NCBI GenBank assembly: GCA_017462485.1
Contig: JAFTRA010000039.1
Coordinates: 1-63,629, forward strand
Source: Clostridia bacterium
Lineage (GTDB): Bacteria > Bacillota > Clostridia > Oscillospirales > CAG-272
Direction of reading: 5' to 3'
DNA length: 63,629 nucleotides
This document shows positions 42,090-50,394 of the stretch, piece by piece (position 1 is the first letter of the stretch; every line of letters begins with the position of its first letter). The position numbers and the translations under genes are program-made. Below the pieces are notes generated by a model. It saw only the letters and a program-made list of their open reading frames with translations. It did no database searches and was not told the DNA's origin.

Positions 42090-42809
42090 TTAAATTGCTT
42101 TGTATGCGCGCGGCAAAAGGTCATATACCATAGTCCCCGAGGGCGTGCTTTCGCAAAGGGCGCACATAGGCCCGCAGAATATCGTTTCTTCCTTTATGCC
42201 GTATCGCTGAGAAAGATAGTGAAACGCTGCGGAAAATGCCAAGGACATAGGAGCTCTCTCCTTGCCCGGAATATCTATAACTCTCATTTTTGCCTCTCTG
42301 CCACCGTAAGAGAGAACGAGTACGGAGTTTATACCCTTCACATTCCCCGAACGGTATATTTGGCAAAGCAGCCTTTTCGAGTCAAAAACTTCGATATTAT
42401 CTGAAACCGCAATCAAAAAATCTCCCGCGTCACAAGAGATGCAAGCTTTAACGTTCTCCGAATAAAAGTCGTTTTCCTCGTAATTTGAGAACAAAGATTT
42501 ACATTTTCCGACATTTCCCCCGATTTTACCGTTGGAGTTCGGCAGAGTTATTTTGCCGTATTCACCGACAATTTTAATCTCGTACTCCGACGTCGGATAT
42601 CCGTTAACGCGATAAATATAAGTCATAATTGCGCGGCAAAGGTCGGGCCTGTATATACTTTTTACGTCCTCGACTTCAAGCAGATAATCAAGCTCGGTAT
42701 CACGAAGGACTTTGATTTTTCTGCCAGATTCAGAGGATAGGGCGAAATCATTTTCCTCACTCTCGCCAACGAATATAAAGCTCTCTTCAAAGGTCACTAT
42801 TTTATACAT
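42090..42809 (-). CDS. hypothetical protein, possibly of the diaminopimelate epimerase-like fold
   Basis: A 239-residue soluble protein of unknown function with no signal peptide or membrane segment. The order of strands around DLCRAIMTYIYRVNGY and the later GINSVLVLSYGGREAKMRVIDIPGK faintly recalls DapF-like epimerases, but the catalytic cysteine pair cannot be placed. Treat that as a weak suggestion. The ORF composition and the weak overlap with other frames support a real gene. It is flanked on both sides by repeat and structured non-coding DNA, an unusual setting. Confidence 0.5.
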   Translation of the reverse strand: MYKIVTFEESFIFVGESEENDFALSSESGRKIKVLRDTELDYLLEVEDVKSIYRPDLCRAIMTYIYRVNGYPTSEYEIKIVGEYGKITLPNSNGKIGGNVGKCKSLFSNYEENDFYSENVKACISCDAGDFLIAVSDNIEVFDSKRLLCQIYRSGNVKGINSVLVLSYGGREAKMRVIDIPGKERAPMSLAFSAAFHYLSQRYGIKEETIFCGPMCALCESTPSGTMVYDLLPRAYKAI

Positions 42810-42850
42810 CTTAATATCCTCATAAGAATGTTACAAAAACTCGACTAGTC

Positions 42851-43076
42851 GCTTTAAGATTAGGAGACAGGTGGATTTTGAGCGAAAATCTTTGTTCTTT
42901 AAGACGAGAATCGTACAAAGGTACGATGAGTCTTAAAAACGGAGATAGAAAATGACCTATTAAGAATGAGGAAATTCGCAGAATTTCAACCTTAATAATT
43001 ACTTTTTAGCTCGTTTAGCTGATTTCGGTGATTTTTTCTTTACTTTAGGTCATTTTCGGTTGCGCCTAAACGCGCC
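42851..43076. repeat. complex structured intergenic element
   Basis: It contains a nested hairpin (TTTAAGAC 42898-42905 with GTCTTAAA 42930-42937, inside it ATCGTAC with GTACGAT). GATTTT/AAAATC forms another (42874-42890). GAAATTC/GAATTTC (42971-42987) sits inside TTAAG/CTTAA. A perfect 12-bp long-range stem joins GAAAATGACCTA (42948-42959) with TAGGTCATTTTC (43046-43057). There is no ORF. Either strand could be the transcribed one. Confidence 0.55.
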
Positions 43077-43082
43077 GGCCCC

Positions 43083-43114
43083 TAAAAAATAAGAGAGGGC
43101 GAACGCTCTCTCTT
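43083..43114 (-). terminator. terminator of cca
   Basis: 10-bp stem AAGAGAGGGC (43091-43100) with GCTCTCTCTT (43105-43114), one G-U pair. On the minus strand it is followed by a U run (A6 at 43084-43089). Confidence 0.75.
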
Positions 43115-43137
43115 ACATTATATGTTAAAATAGGGTT

Positions 43138-44325
43138 TTACGCTTTAAGATTATTTTCCTTGACATAGGCTAAAAGCTCGCATCTTTCGTTCTTGATTTC
43201 ACCCACGGCAGCGAGCTTCAAAAGCTCGTTCAGAATTTTTCCGACACGCTCGCCCCTTATTCCTAAGGAAAGTATGTCACTGCCGTCAATTTCAAGCTGC
43301 GATAATTTACGAATACTGCCCTCATTCATAAGCTCTGCGACTCTGCGGCTGATATTTTTTCCGCACTTACCAAGGGCAGCGCATATTTTCGCGATTTTCA
43401 GCGACATTTCGTCATCCTTGCCTATAAGGAAGAGCTTTATTTCATTATCCGTCATTTCCCTACAAAGTGAAAGATTATTTAACACGGATATACCCGTATC
43501 TCTCGTTTTTGAATCCATTTTAAGAGATTTTGCCGCCGCAGAAAATCCCTGCGCGCCAGACGACAAGGCGAAGAGCGCCAGCTGACGCTCGTCATAAGAG
43601 AGCGAGTCAAACGCCTCTTTTTCCGGGAGTCTTACCTGTTCAAGCTCTGGGATAAATTCGAGGATAACGTCGGAATAATTCTTTATCACCTCGTAAGCCC
43701 GCTTTCCCGAAAGAAGCTTTTTCCATTCGGTAAAAATCCGCTCTGCCGATATGCTTTTAAGTCTCGGGGCAAATTTTCTTACGGCGTCGCCTGTCTTTTC
43801 CTCAATTTCGAAATCAAGCACAGAGGAAAAACGGATAGCTCTCAAAACTCTGAGGGCGTCCTCGGCAAATCTCTCTTCAGGCTCTCTTACGCATCTTATG
43901 ATTTTTTTCTCAAGGTCCCCGATGCCGTCAAAGACGTCAACGACTCCGACTCTGCCGTTATACGCGAGCGCATTAACCGTGAAGTCACGCCTTGCGAGGT
44001 CAAGAGACAAATTATCGGTATATAAAACCGACTCGGGATGGCGCATATCACGGTATTCACCGTCTATTCTGTACGTCGTTACCTCGTGAACGCCACCGTC
44101 ACAAATAACCGTAACCGTGCCGTGAGCTATGCCCGTATCAACCGTTCTCCCAAATATCTCTTTTATTCTTTCGGGCGGGGCGCTCGTGGTTATATCAAAG
44201 TCGTAGGGCTCTCTTCCTATAAGTGAGTCCCTTACGCAGCCGCCCACTATATACGCCTCATAGCCGTTTTCATAGAGAGTATCTATTATCTTTTCAGCCG
44301 AGCTCGGCATAGTTATTTTTGCCAT
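43138..44325 (-). CDS. cca: CCA tRNA nucleotidyltransferase
   Basis: A 395-residue enzyme from the ATG at 44325 (an upstream in-frame start at 44340 is possible) that adds or repairs the CCA end of tRNA. The nucleotidyltransferase head shows YIVGGCVRDSLIGREPYDFD with the catalytic DxD. TVDTGIAHGTVTV follows, then SLDLARRDFTVNALAY for nucleotide selection and RFAEDALRVLRAIRF, the neck motif. No HD phosphohydrolase domain is evident. Poly(A) polymerase of the same class is the alternative, but in Firmicutes such proteins are CCA-adding. Confidence 0.93.
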   Translation of the reverse strand: MAKITMPSSAEKIIDTLYENGYEAYIVGGCVRDSLIGREPYDFDITTSAPPERIKEIFGRTVDTGIAHGTVTVICDGGVHEVTTYRIDGEYRDMRHPESVLYTDNLSLDLARRDFTVNALAYNGRVGVVDVFDGIGDLEKKIIRCVREPEERFAEDALRVLRAIRFSSVLDFEIEEKTGDAVRKFAPRLKSISAERIFTEWKKLLSGKRAYEVIKNYSDVILEFIPELEQVRLPEKEAFDSLSYDERQLALFALSSGAQGFSAAAKSLKMDSKTRDTGISVLNNLSLCREMTDNEIKLFLIGKDDEMSLKIAKICAALGKCGKNISRRVAELMNEGSIRKLSQLEIDGSDILSLGIRGERVGKILNELLKLAAVGEIKNERCELLAYVKENNLKA

Positions 44326-44358
44326 CTTTATTTTCACCAACTTTCCCTATCGGTCCTA

Positions 44359-44387
44359 TTGACTTTTATAATTTTTAGGGTTAAAAT
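44359..44387 (+). promoter_or_regulatory. sigma-A promoter of the polysaccharide deacetylase gene
   Basis: TTGACT (44359-44364), 17-nt spacer, TAAAAT (44382-44387), 58 bp before the start codon. Confidence 0.6.
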
Positions 44388-44445
44388 ATGAATATAGTAT
44401 ATCACATATTTTACAATTATTCCATATTTTAAAGGAGCTAATTTT

Positions 44446-45306
44446 ATGCGTTACAAATTTATGAGATTTCCGGGCGGCAAGCTAAAGGCGGTGACCTTAA
44501 GCTACGACGACGGTATAAAGGCAGACCTGAAGCTCTGCGAAATACTTAATAAGTACGGCTTGAAATGCACCTTCAATATTAACTCGGGCAGCATGGGAGA
44601 CCCCAAAAAGCCGAACAAGCTTACGGCGGACGAAATAAAGACTCATATGCTCGATATGGGACACGAGATAGCCGTTCACGGTGAGTCGCATATCGCTCCC
44701 GGAATTGCCGACCCCGTAAGAGCCATAACCGACGTTCTTAATTGCAGGCGCACGCTTGAATGCGAGTTTGGAATAATCGTTCGCGGTATGGCATATCCGG
44801 ATACAGGTATAACCCGTGTGGACGGCTCTAACACGGTAGAAAATATTGCTGGATATCTAAAAAATCTCGGAATCGTTTATTCAAGAACTCTGGGCGGTGA
44901 TAATGACAGCTTTATGCTCCCTGACAACTGGTACGCTTGGATGCCTACCGCTCATCATAACAACAAAAATCTTATGGAGTGGGCTGAAAAATTCGTTTCG
45001 ATTTCTCTCGAAAATACGTATTTAACAAGGCAGTACCCGAGGCTCTTCTACCTTTGGGGACACAGCTATGAGTTCGACAATAACGACAATTGGAGCGTTA
45101 TTGAAGAGTTTGCGGAAAAGATAGGCAAAAAGACGGACACCTGGTATGCCACCAATATGGAAATATACGAGTACACCGAGGCGTACAAGTCCCTCGTTAT
45201 GAGCGCAGACTGCACGAGGATATACAACCCGACTATGATAGAGGTATTTATCTCGGTTGACACGAGAAACTTTAGCATAAAGCCGGGAGAAACTATCGTT
45301 ATATAA
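44446..45306 (+). CDS. polysaccharide deacetylase family protein
   Basis: A 286-residue carbohydrate esterase family 4 protein. Motif 1 is LSYDDG near residue 20, supplying the catalytic and metal-binding aspartates. Motif 2 is VHGESH near residue 80, the HxxxH metal site. Family members remove N- or O-acetyl groups from peptidoglycan, chitin or related glycans. No signal peptide is visible, so it may act inside the cell or leave by another route. An AAAGGAG ribosome site lies 8 nt before the ATG. It is a single-gene unit ending at the terminator at 45374-45417. Confidence 0.87.
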   Translation: MRYKFMRFPGGKLKAVTLSYDDGIKADLKLCEILNKYGLKCTFNINSGSMGDPKKPNKLTADEIKTHMLDMGHEIAVHGESHIAPGIADPVRAITDVLNCRRTLECEFGIIVRGMAYPDTGITRVDGSNTVENIAGYLKNLGIVYSRTLGGDNDSFMLPDNWYAWMPTAHHNNKNLMEWAEKFVSISLENTYLTRQYPRLFYLWGHSYEFDNNDNWSVIEEFAEKIGKKTDTWYATNMEIYEYTEAYKSLVMSADCTRIYNPTMIEVFISVDTRNFSIKPGETIVI

Positions 45307-45373
45307 TCCCGAGCTAAAAGGAGTGATAAGCGCAAAAACGCGCTTCACCTCTTACATATACAACAAAAAAATC

Positions 45374-45417
45374 AAGAGCTTAAAATGCTACGGTAAATAG
45401 TGTTTTAAGCTCTTTTT
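45374..45417. terminator. bidirectional terminator between the deacetylase and VTT genes
   Basis: Stem AGAGCTTAAAA with TTTTAAGCTCT (within 45374-45414), followed by TTTTT. A second, weaker hairpin lies at about 45318-45355. Confidence 0.8.
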
Positions 45418-45447
45418 GTATATAATTATTTACTTTTAGACACTAAA

Positions 45448-46212
45448 TTACTCGTCGGTGCTTTCAGTCTCGGACTCTTTAAATTCTTTTTTCTTTCTCT
45501 CCATCATCTTGTTAAATTTATTTGCAAGGAAGAATACCAGACAAAGAAGAAGAACGCAAAGAAGAATGAATCCTATCCAGTGCCAAGCAGCCGTAAACCT
45601 TTCGAACGGAACTATCGAGAGTCCGAAGATTATCGTAGCAATTCCGATTCCCCTGCCGAAAACTATCGAGGGTATAAACCATTTGAGCGACATTTTAAGA
45701 GTTCCCGCTATCATAACCAGAGCGTCGTCGGGGAAAATCGGGAACATCATCATAAGCGGGAAGAATACTGTTCCTTTATTGCGGAGAAGTCCTAGAGATT
45801 TTTCGCAATCCTCCTCGCCAAGCATCTTTGTGCAAAGCTTATATCCGCCGAATCTTCCGACCATATACATAGAAGCACTCGATATCATAACGCTCGCAAA
45901 GGAAAGTATAAACGCCTGCCACGCAATAGGATATATCGCCTGGCTTAACAATATGAAAGCCATCGAAGCACCCGGTATTACGCAAAGAAGAACACTGAGA
46001 ACGGTCTGCAAAACTATGAAAATTATCCAGCCGTACCACGAGGTTCTGAAGGAATGGAAAATTTCAAGATTGAATTTCATTCCGTCATCAAAATAAACTA
46101 TATCAAAGGCCATAAGCAGCAGCATCGTTACTACCGATATTGCCACTACGGAAGCAAGAATCAAAAGTATGTTCAGCAAAGCCTTCTTATTTCTTTTAAA
46201 AAACGCTTTCAT
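45448..46212 (-). CDS. VTT (TVP38/DedA-type) membrane protein
   Basis: A 254-residue integral membrane protein from the ATG at 46212, with GGAG 5 nt upstream; a GTG two codons earlier is possible. About five hydrophobic segments surround the VTT motifs: CVIPGASMAFILLSQAIYP and FPIFPDDALVMIAGTLKMS, where the FPIFPDD re-entrant loop is typical. Proteins of this family move phospholipids across the membrane and affect envelope stability. The C-terminal ~30 residues are a charged cytoplasmic tail. The specific lipid is unknown. Confidence 0.85.
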   Translation of the reverse strand: MKAFFKRNKKALLNILLILASVVAISVVTMLLLMAFDIVYFDDGMKFNLEIFHSFRTSWYGWIIFIVLQTVLSVLLCVIPGASMAFILLSQAIYPIAWQAFILSFASVMISSASMYMVGRFGGYKLCTKMLGEEDCEKSLGLLRNKGTVFFPLMMMFPIFPDDALVMIAGTLKMSLKWFIPSIVFGRGIGIATIIFGLSIVPFERFTAAWHWIGFILLCVLLLCLVFFLANKFNKMMERKKKEFKESETESTDE

Positions 46213-46352
46213 TGTCACTCCAAAACAAATTTTTACATTTTAATTGTAACAAAATTATACCTTTATGTCAATAATATATAGGTAACTTTTTTATTAAATA
46301 TTTGTTACTCTGCAAAGATATTTAAGGAAATTATAAGAAACGAGGAAAAACA

Positions 46353-47678
46353 ATGAAGTCTATATGGTCAGAGAAGGTCGATATGCCTACATTTAATGCG
46401 CCCGAGGGCGATAAGAGATATGACGTGCTCATTATCGGCGGTGGAATAGCGGGTATTCTCACAGCGTATATGTTAAAGAAAAAAGGCGTAAGCTACGCTC
46501 TTATTGAAGCGGACAGAATATGCGGCAGAACTACCGCAAATACAACGGCAAAGATAACCGCGCAGCACGCGCTTATCTATGAAAAAATCATAAACGGCTT
46601 TGGGACCCAAGTGGCAAAAAAATACTACGAGATAAACAGCCGAGCCATTTTCGAATACCGTAGGCTTGCGGAAAATATTGAATGTGACTTTAAAGATGAG
46701 AGCGCCTTCGTTTATTCCTGTACCTCGCGTGATAAGCTCGAAAGAGAGGCTCGGGCGTACGAAAAAGCCGGAATTCCCTTTAAATTTCACGAATCTTTAA
46801 ATCTGCCGATTTCAGTCGCAGGAGCTCTGGAGATGGAAAATCAGGCGCAGTTTCACCCCTTGAAGTTCATTTCCTCTTTAGCGAAGGACTTAAACATTTT
46901 TGAAAACACCAGAGCTCTTAAAATTTCGGGCGGCACAGTAATAACGAACAGAGGAAATTTTTTTGCCGAAAGAATCATAGTAGCCACGCATTTCCCCTTT
47001 ATAAATTCACACGGGTTGTACTTTATGAAGATGTATCAGGAGCGCTCGTACGTTATGGCACTCGAGGGGGCGGAGGACGTTTTCGGAATGTATATTGATG
47101 AAAAGAAGGGTGGCTTCTCATTCAGAAATCACGAAGGGCTTCTGCTTCTCGGCTGCGGCGGACACCGTACGGGCGAGAAAAACGAGAGCCTTAAGACTCT
47201 TGCAGACTTCAAGGAGAAGTATTACAAAAACAGCACGGTAAAAGAAGAGTGGGCAACGCAGGACTGCATTACCCTCGACGGTATTCCGTACGTTGGAAGA
47301 TATTCCGCCTTGTCACCGAATCTTTTCGTTGCGACGGGCTTTAACAAGTGGGGTATGACCTCGTCTATGAGTGCGGCGCTTATTCTCGCCGACCTCGTTA
47401 CCGATAGAGAGAACGAATACGCGAGCATATTCTCTCCCTCAAGAAGTATCTTTAACAAAAGCTTGCTTTCGAATATCAAAGAGTCCGCAAAGGGACTTAT
47501 TACCTTTAAAGCACCGAGATGCCCGCATCTTGGTTGTGCGCTTAAATATAACAAGAGCGAGCATAGCTGGGACTGCCCCTGCCACGGCTCAAGATTCACC
47601 GAAGACGGCGCTCTTATTGACAATCCCGCAAACAAGGATAAGCCCTCACTTCAAAATGAAGGCGGCTCTCACGCCTGA
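46353..47678 (+). CDS. FAD-dependent oxidoreductase with C-terminal Rieske domain
   Basis: A 441-residue two-domain flavoprotein. The N-terminal DAO-type domain shows VLIIGGGIAGILTAYMLKKK near residue 25 and the FAD-binding acid in ALIEAD. It ends with the second FAD contact LFVATGFNKWGMTSS. The last ~60 residues are a compact Rieske [2Fe-2S] domain with Cys390-Pro-His392 and Cys408-Pro-Cys-His411. The order FAD then Rieske is known in predicted oxidoreductases of many Firmicutes, but the substrate is not known. GAGGA precedes the ATG. Confidence 0.88.
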   Translation: MKSIWSEKVDMPTFNAPEGDKRYDVLIIGGGIAGILTAYMLKKKGVSYALIEADRICGRTTANTTAKITAQHALIYEKIINGFGTQVAKKYYEINSRAIFEYRRLAENIECDFKDESAFVYSCTSRDKLEREARAYEKAGIPFKFHESLNLPISVAGALEMENQAQFHPLKFISSLAKDLNIFENTRALKISGGTVITNRGNFFAERIIVATHFPFINSHGLYFMKMYQERSYVMALEGAEDVFGMYIDEKKGGFSFRNHEGLLLLGCGGHRTGEKNESLKTLADFKEKYYKNSTVKEEWATQDCITLDGIPYVGRYSALSPNLFVATGFNKWGMTSSMSAALILADLVTDRENEYASIFSPSRSIFNKSLLSNIKESAKGLITFKAPRCPHLGCALKYNKSEHSWDCPCHGSRFTEDGALIDNPANKDKPSLQNEGGSHA

Positions 47679-47757
47679 CGGGACAAAAACAAAAAGCTTT
47701 ATGCCAAAAGCTCTATACGGAATTTAACAATTTAAATCTGTAAAATTGCTTCGGCAC

Positions 47758-47786
47758 TTGACTTTATCGGTGCGAAAGTGTATAAT
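47758..47786 (+). promoter_or_regulatory. sigma-A promoter of egsA
   Basis: TTGACT (47758-47763), 17-nt spacer, TATAAT (47781-47786). A small hairpin, TCGCCTTAGGCGA, lies in the leader near 47813. Confidence 0.7.
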
Positions 47787-47838
47787 TGAATTCGTTAACA
47801 GTTCACGCAAGTCGCCTTAGGCGACAGAATGGAGTTTT

Positions 47839-49158
47839 ATGCTTAACTTAATGAAAAAAATCAACAACGTTCCCTGCTCTTGCGGAAAGACTCACAGCTT
47901 TGATTCAGAGGTTTATGCCGGTCGAGGCGCTATAAATAAGCTCTCCGACGTCCTTCTTGGCTTCGGCTCGAGGAAGGTTTACGTTTTTGCTGATAAAAAC
48001 ACCTATGCGGTAGGCGGAGAGGCAGTTACAAATATACTTGAAAGCTCAGAAATCGCTTATTCGACGTTCATATACGACGAGAGCCCGAAGCCCGATGAAA
48101 AGGGACTTGGCAGCGCCGTTATTCACTGCCCTGCCGATGCTGATACGGTTATCGCGATAGGCTCGGGAGTTATAAACGACATCGGTAAAATGCTTACCGC
48201 GCTTGGAAACAAAAAATATATAATCGTTGCTACCGCTCCCTCTATGGACGGCTACGCTTCAACCTCATCCTCTATGTGCCGCGACGGACTCAAGGTGAGT
48301 CTCTCCTCGAAGAGCGCCGACGTTATTATAGGTGACACCGATATTCTTAAGACAGCGCCCGTCAAAATGATGATTTCGGGTCTCGGAGATATGCTCGCAA
48401 AGTACGTAAGCATATGCGAATGGAGAATAAGCAATCTTCTCACGGGTGAATATTACTGCGAGAATATAGCCGAGCTTATCAGAGTAGCTCTCCGTAACTG
48501 CGTTAAGGTTTCGGACAGCATTTTATCAAGAAGCGACGAAGCCGTAGCCGCCCTCTTCGACGGACTTACCATCGGAAGCGTTGCTATGAACTATGCGGGA
48601 ATATCAAGACCCGCTTCGGGAGCTGAGCATTACATATCCCATATCATTGATATGAGAAGCGAAGAATTCGGCACGCCTGCCGACCTGCACGGTATTCAGT
48701 GCGCTATTGGTACGTATATCGCAACGAAGCTTTACGAGAAGCTTTATTCCATAACACCCGATTTCGAACGTGGCACATCTTACGCTCGTGACTTTGATTT
48801 TGCCGATTGGAGCGAGCATTTGAGAACGCTTCTCGGCAGTGGTGCCGAAAGTATGATAGCGCTTGAGGCAAAGGAGAAAAAGTACGACAAGGAAGCGCAC
48901 AGAGAACGCTTAAAGCTCATTATAGAAAAGTGGAATGACATACTTAAGATTATGAAAGAGGAGCTTCCCGAAATATCAGAGCTTGACAAGCTCTACGATA
49001 AGTTATCTATTCCGAAATCCCCGACGGAAATCGGAACGGAAGCCGCCCTTCTTCCCGAAATCTTCAAGGCTTCAAAGGATATTCGTGACAAATACGTGCT
49101 TCCAAGACTTCTTTGGGATATCGGACTTCTTGACGAGTTTGCAAAAACGGTAGAATAA
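47839..49158 (+). CDS. egsA: sn-glycerol-1-phosphate dehydrogenase (EgsA/AraM family)
   Basis: A 439-residue iron-type alcohol dehydrogenase family enzyme that reduces dihydroxyacetone phosphate to sn-glycerol-1-phosphate. The NAD(P)-binding segment is IAIGSGVINDIGKMLTALG. ATAPSMDGYASTSSSMCRDG is the family signature. Metal-binding positions fall in ISGLGDMLAKYVS and DLHGIQCAIG. Length is normal. In Bacillus the homologue AraM feeds heptaprenylglyceryl lipid synthesis. GGAG lies 4 nt before the chosen start; the ATG at 47851 is an alternative. It is monocistronic. Confidence 0.9.
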   Translation: MLNLMKKINNVPCSCGKTHSFDSEVYAGRGAINKLSDVLLGFGSRKVYVFADKNTYAVGGEAVTNILESSEIAYSTFIYDESPKPDEKGLGSAVIHCPADADTVIAIGSGVINDIGKMLTALGNKKYIIVATAPSMDGYASTSSSMCRDGLKVSLSSKSADVIIGDTDILKTAPVKMMISGLGDMLAKYVSICEWRISNLLTGEYYCENIAELIRVALRNCVKVSDSILSRSDEAVAALFDGLTIGSVAMNYAGISRPASGAEHYISHIIDMRSEEFGTPADLHGIQCAIGTYIATKLYEKLYSITPDFERGTSYARDFDFADWSEHLRTLLGSGAESMIALEAKEKKYDKEAHRERLKLIIEKWNDILKIMKEELPEISELDKLYDKLSIPKSPTEIGTEAALLPEIFKASKDIRDKYVLPRLLWDIGLLDEFAKTVE

Positions 49159-49204
49159 GGACAATAATTCCGTACAGTTAATAGTAAATTGATACTTTAA
49201 ATAC

Positions 49205-49250
49205 AAAAAGGCTAGCTCGAGTTACAACTTAAGCTAGCCCTTGTTTTTTA
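49205..49250. terminator. bidirectional terminator after egsA
   Basis: Stem GGCTAGCT (49210-49217) with AGCTAGCC (49232-49239), inner GAGTT/AACTT, then a T run. The A run upstream serves the convergent gene. Confidence 0.8.
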
Positions 49251-49267
49251 ATTTGGGAAATTAAATC

Positions 49268-50329
49268 TTAATAATATACTTGAACCGATTCCGCTTCCCT
49301 TGCAAGCTGCATACTGTTTGAGTCTATTTCCGAAAGCAGCGCGCTTCTTAAGCTTGAGATAGTGCAGAACTCCTTGAAATATTCTTTTGCTTCGGAAGAG
49401 GTGCCTTTTTTATTGCCGAAATCCAAGCTCTTCAAGCTTTCGTCGGCTCTTTTTTCAAAGGCTGACACGAGCCTTTCAAAAGATTTATTCATAAAGCTAT
49501 GTATTAAATCGAGGTCAAGACTCGCTCCGCTATACACCTTTTTGTGCGCAGCTTCAACCAAGGCTTCGGTAGAGCCCGAGGAAAGTGCGTTTTCAACCAG
49601 GGCGGCAGCCTTCGTCAAGCTTTCAGCCTCACCCGAGCTTATCCTCTCTATCAGCATATCAAGCTTGCTCCAATAAAACGCGGGAAGTTCCGACGCAAAC
49701 GCATCACGAAGCGCAAGATTCAGCGCATTTGATGCCGCAGCTAGGAGCTTTTCTTTTGTTTTTACGCCGCCCTCAAGCTCGCTGTATTTTGATTCTAGGC
49801 TGCGGTTTGTATTCTCCGTGCTTCTCATTCCGCGGTCAGCCTCTTCCATCCAAAGCTGCGAATTTCTCATAAGCTCCTTCGAGTTTTTGATTCTCTTCTT
49901 TATAGGCCTCACCTTAAGAGTTTTAACGAGCGCCTTAAGAAAGGCGAAGGCGGTGAATACAAAAGAGAATACCGTTAGAATTTTAAAAAGCGTATCGTAG
50001 GATTCTACCGTATTTTTCGTGAAGTATAAATAAACGCTTGCTATAATCGCTATAACGGTGATTATATTCCAAAAGAATGCGGGAAAGCTCTTCTTGTCGT
50101 ATTCACGCTTTGCGCACTCATAATCGTGCTTTGCTTGCTTTAAGCTCTTTTTACTGCTTTGCGCTATTCCGTCATAGTTAATAATTTCCGCCTCGTTATC
50201 CTCTATTCTGTACTTGGCGCTTCTGACGTCTGATTCGGTCTTGTCAAGCTTCTTTTTCTCGAGCGAAATAAGTGATATTCCTGCTCTTACAGAATAAAGA
50301 TAGGTCAGATTTTTTTCTTTATTTTTCAT
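49268..50329 (-). CDS. hypothetical membrane protein with long coiled coils
   Basis: A 353-residue protein of unknown function from the ATG at 50329 (GGAG upstream; an in-frame start 12 codons earlier is possible). Residues ~20-80 and ~150-210 are charged helical coiled coils (KKKLDKTESDVRSAKYRIED). Two membrane helices lie between them at about 85-105 and 115-135 (FFWNIITVIAIIASVYLY and ILTVFSFVFTAFAFLKAL). The C-terminal ~130 residues are a soluble helical domain. The shape suggests a membrane-tethered scaffold. No neighbour points to its role. Confidence 0.6.
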   Translation of the reverse strand: MKNKEKNLTYLYSVRAGISLISLEKKKLDKTESDVRSAKYRIEDNEAEIINYDGIAQSSKKSLKQAKHDYECAKREYDKKSFPAFFWNIITVIAIIASVYLYFTKNTVESYDTLFKILTVFSFVFTAFAFLKALVKTLKVRPIKKRIKNSKELMRNSQLWMEEADRGMRSTENTNRSLESKYSELEGGVKTKEKLLAAASNALNLALRDAFASELPAFYWSKLDMLIERISSGEAESLTKAAALVENALSSGSTEALVEAAHKKVYSGASLDLDLIHSFMNKSFERLVSAFEKRADESLKSLDFGNKKGTSSEAKEYFKEFCTISSLRSALLSEIDSNSMQLAREAESVQVYY

Positions 50330-50394
50330 AATAATCTCCGTTCTGCCGCCAAGGCGACTGCGCAAATTGTTAATATTTATTTACAAAACAGCAC

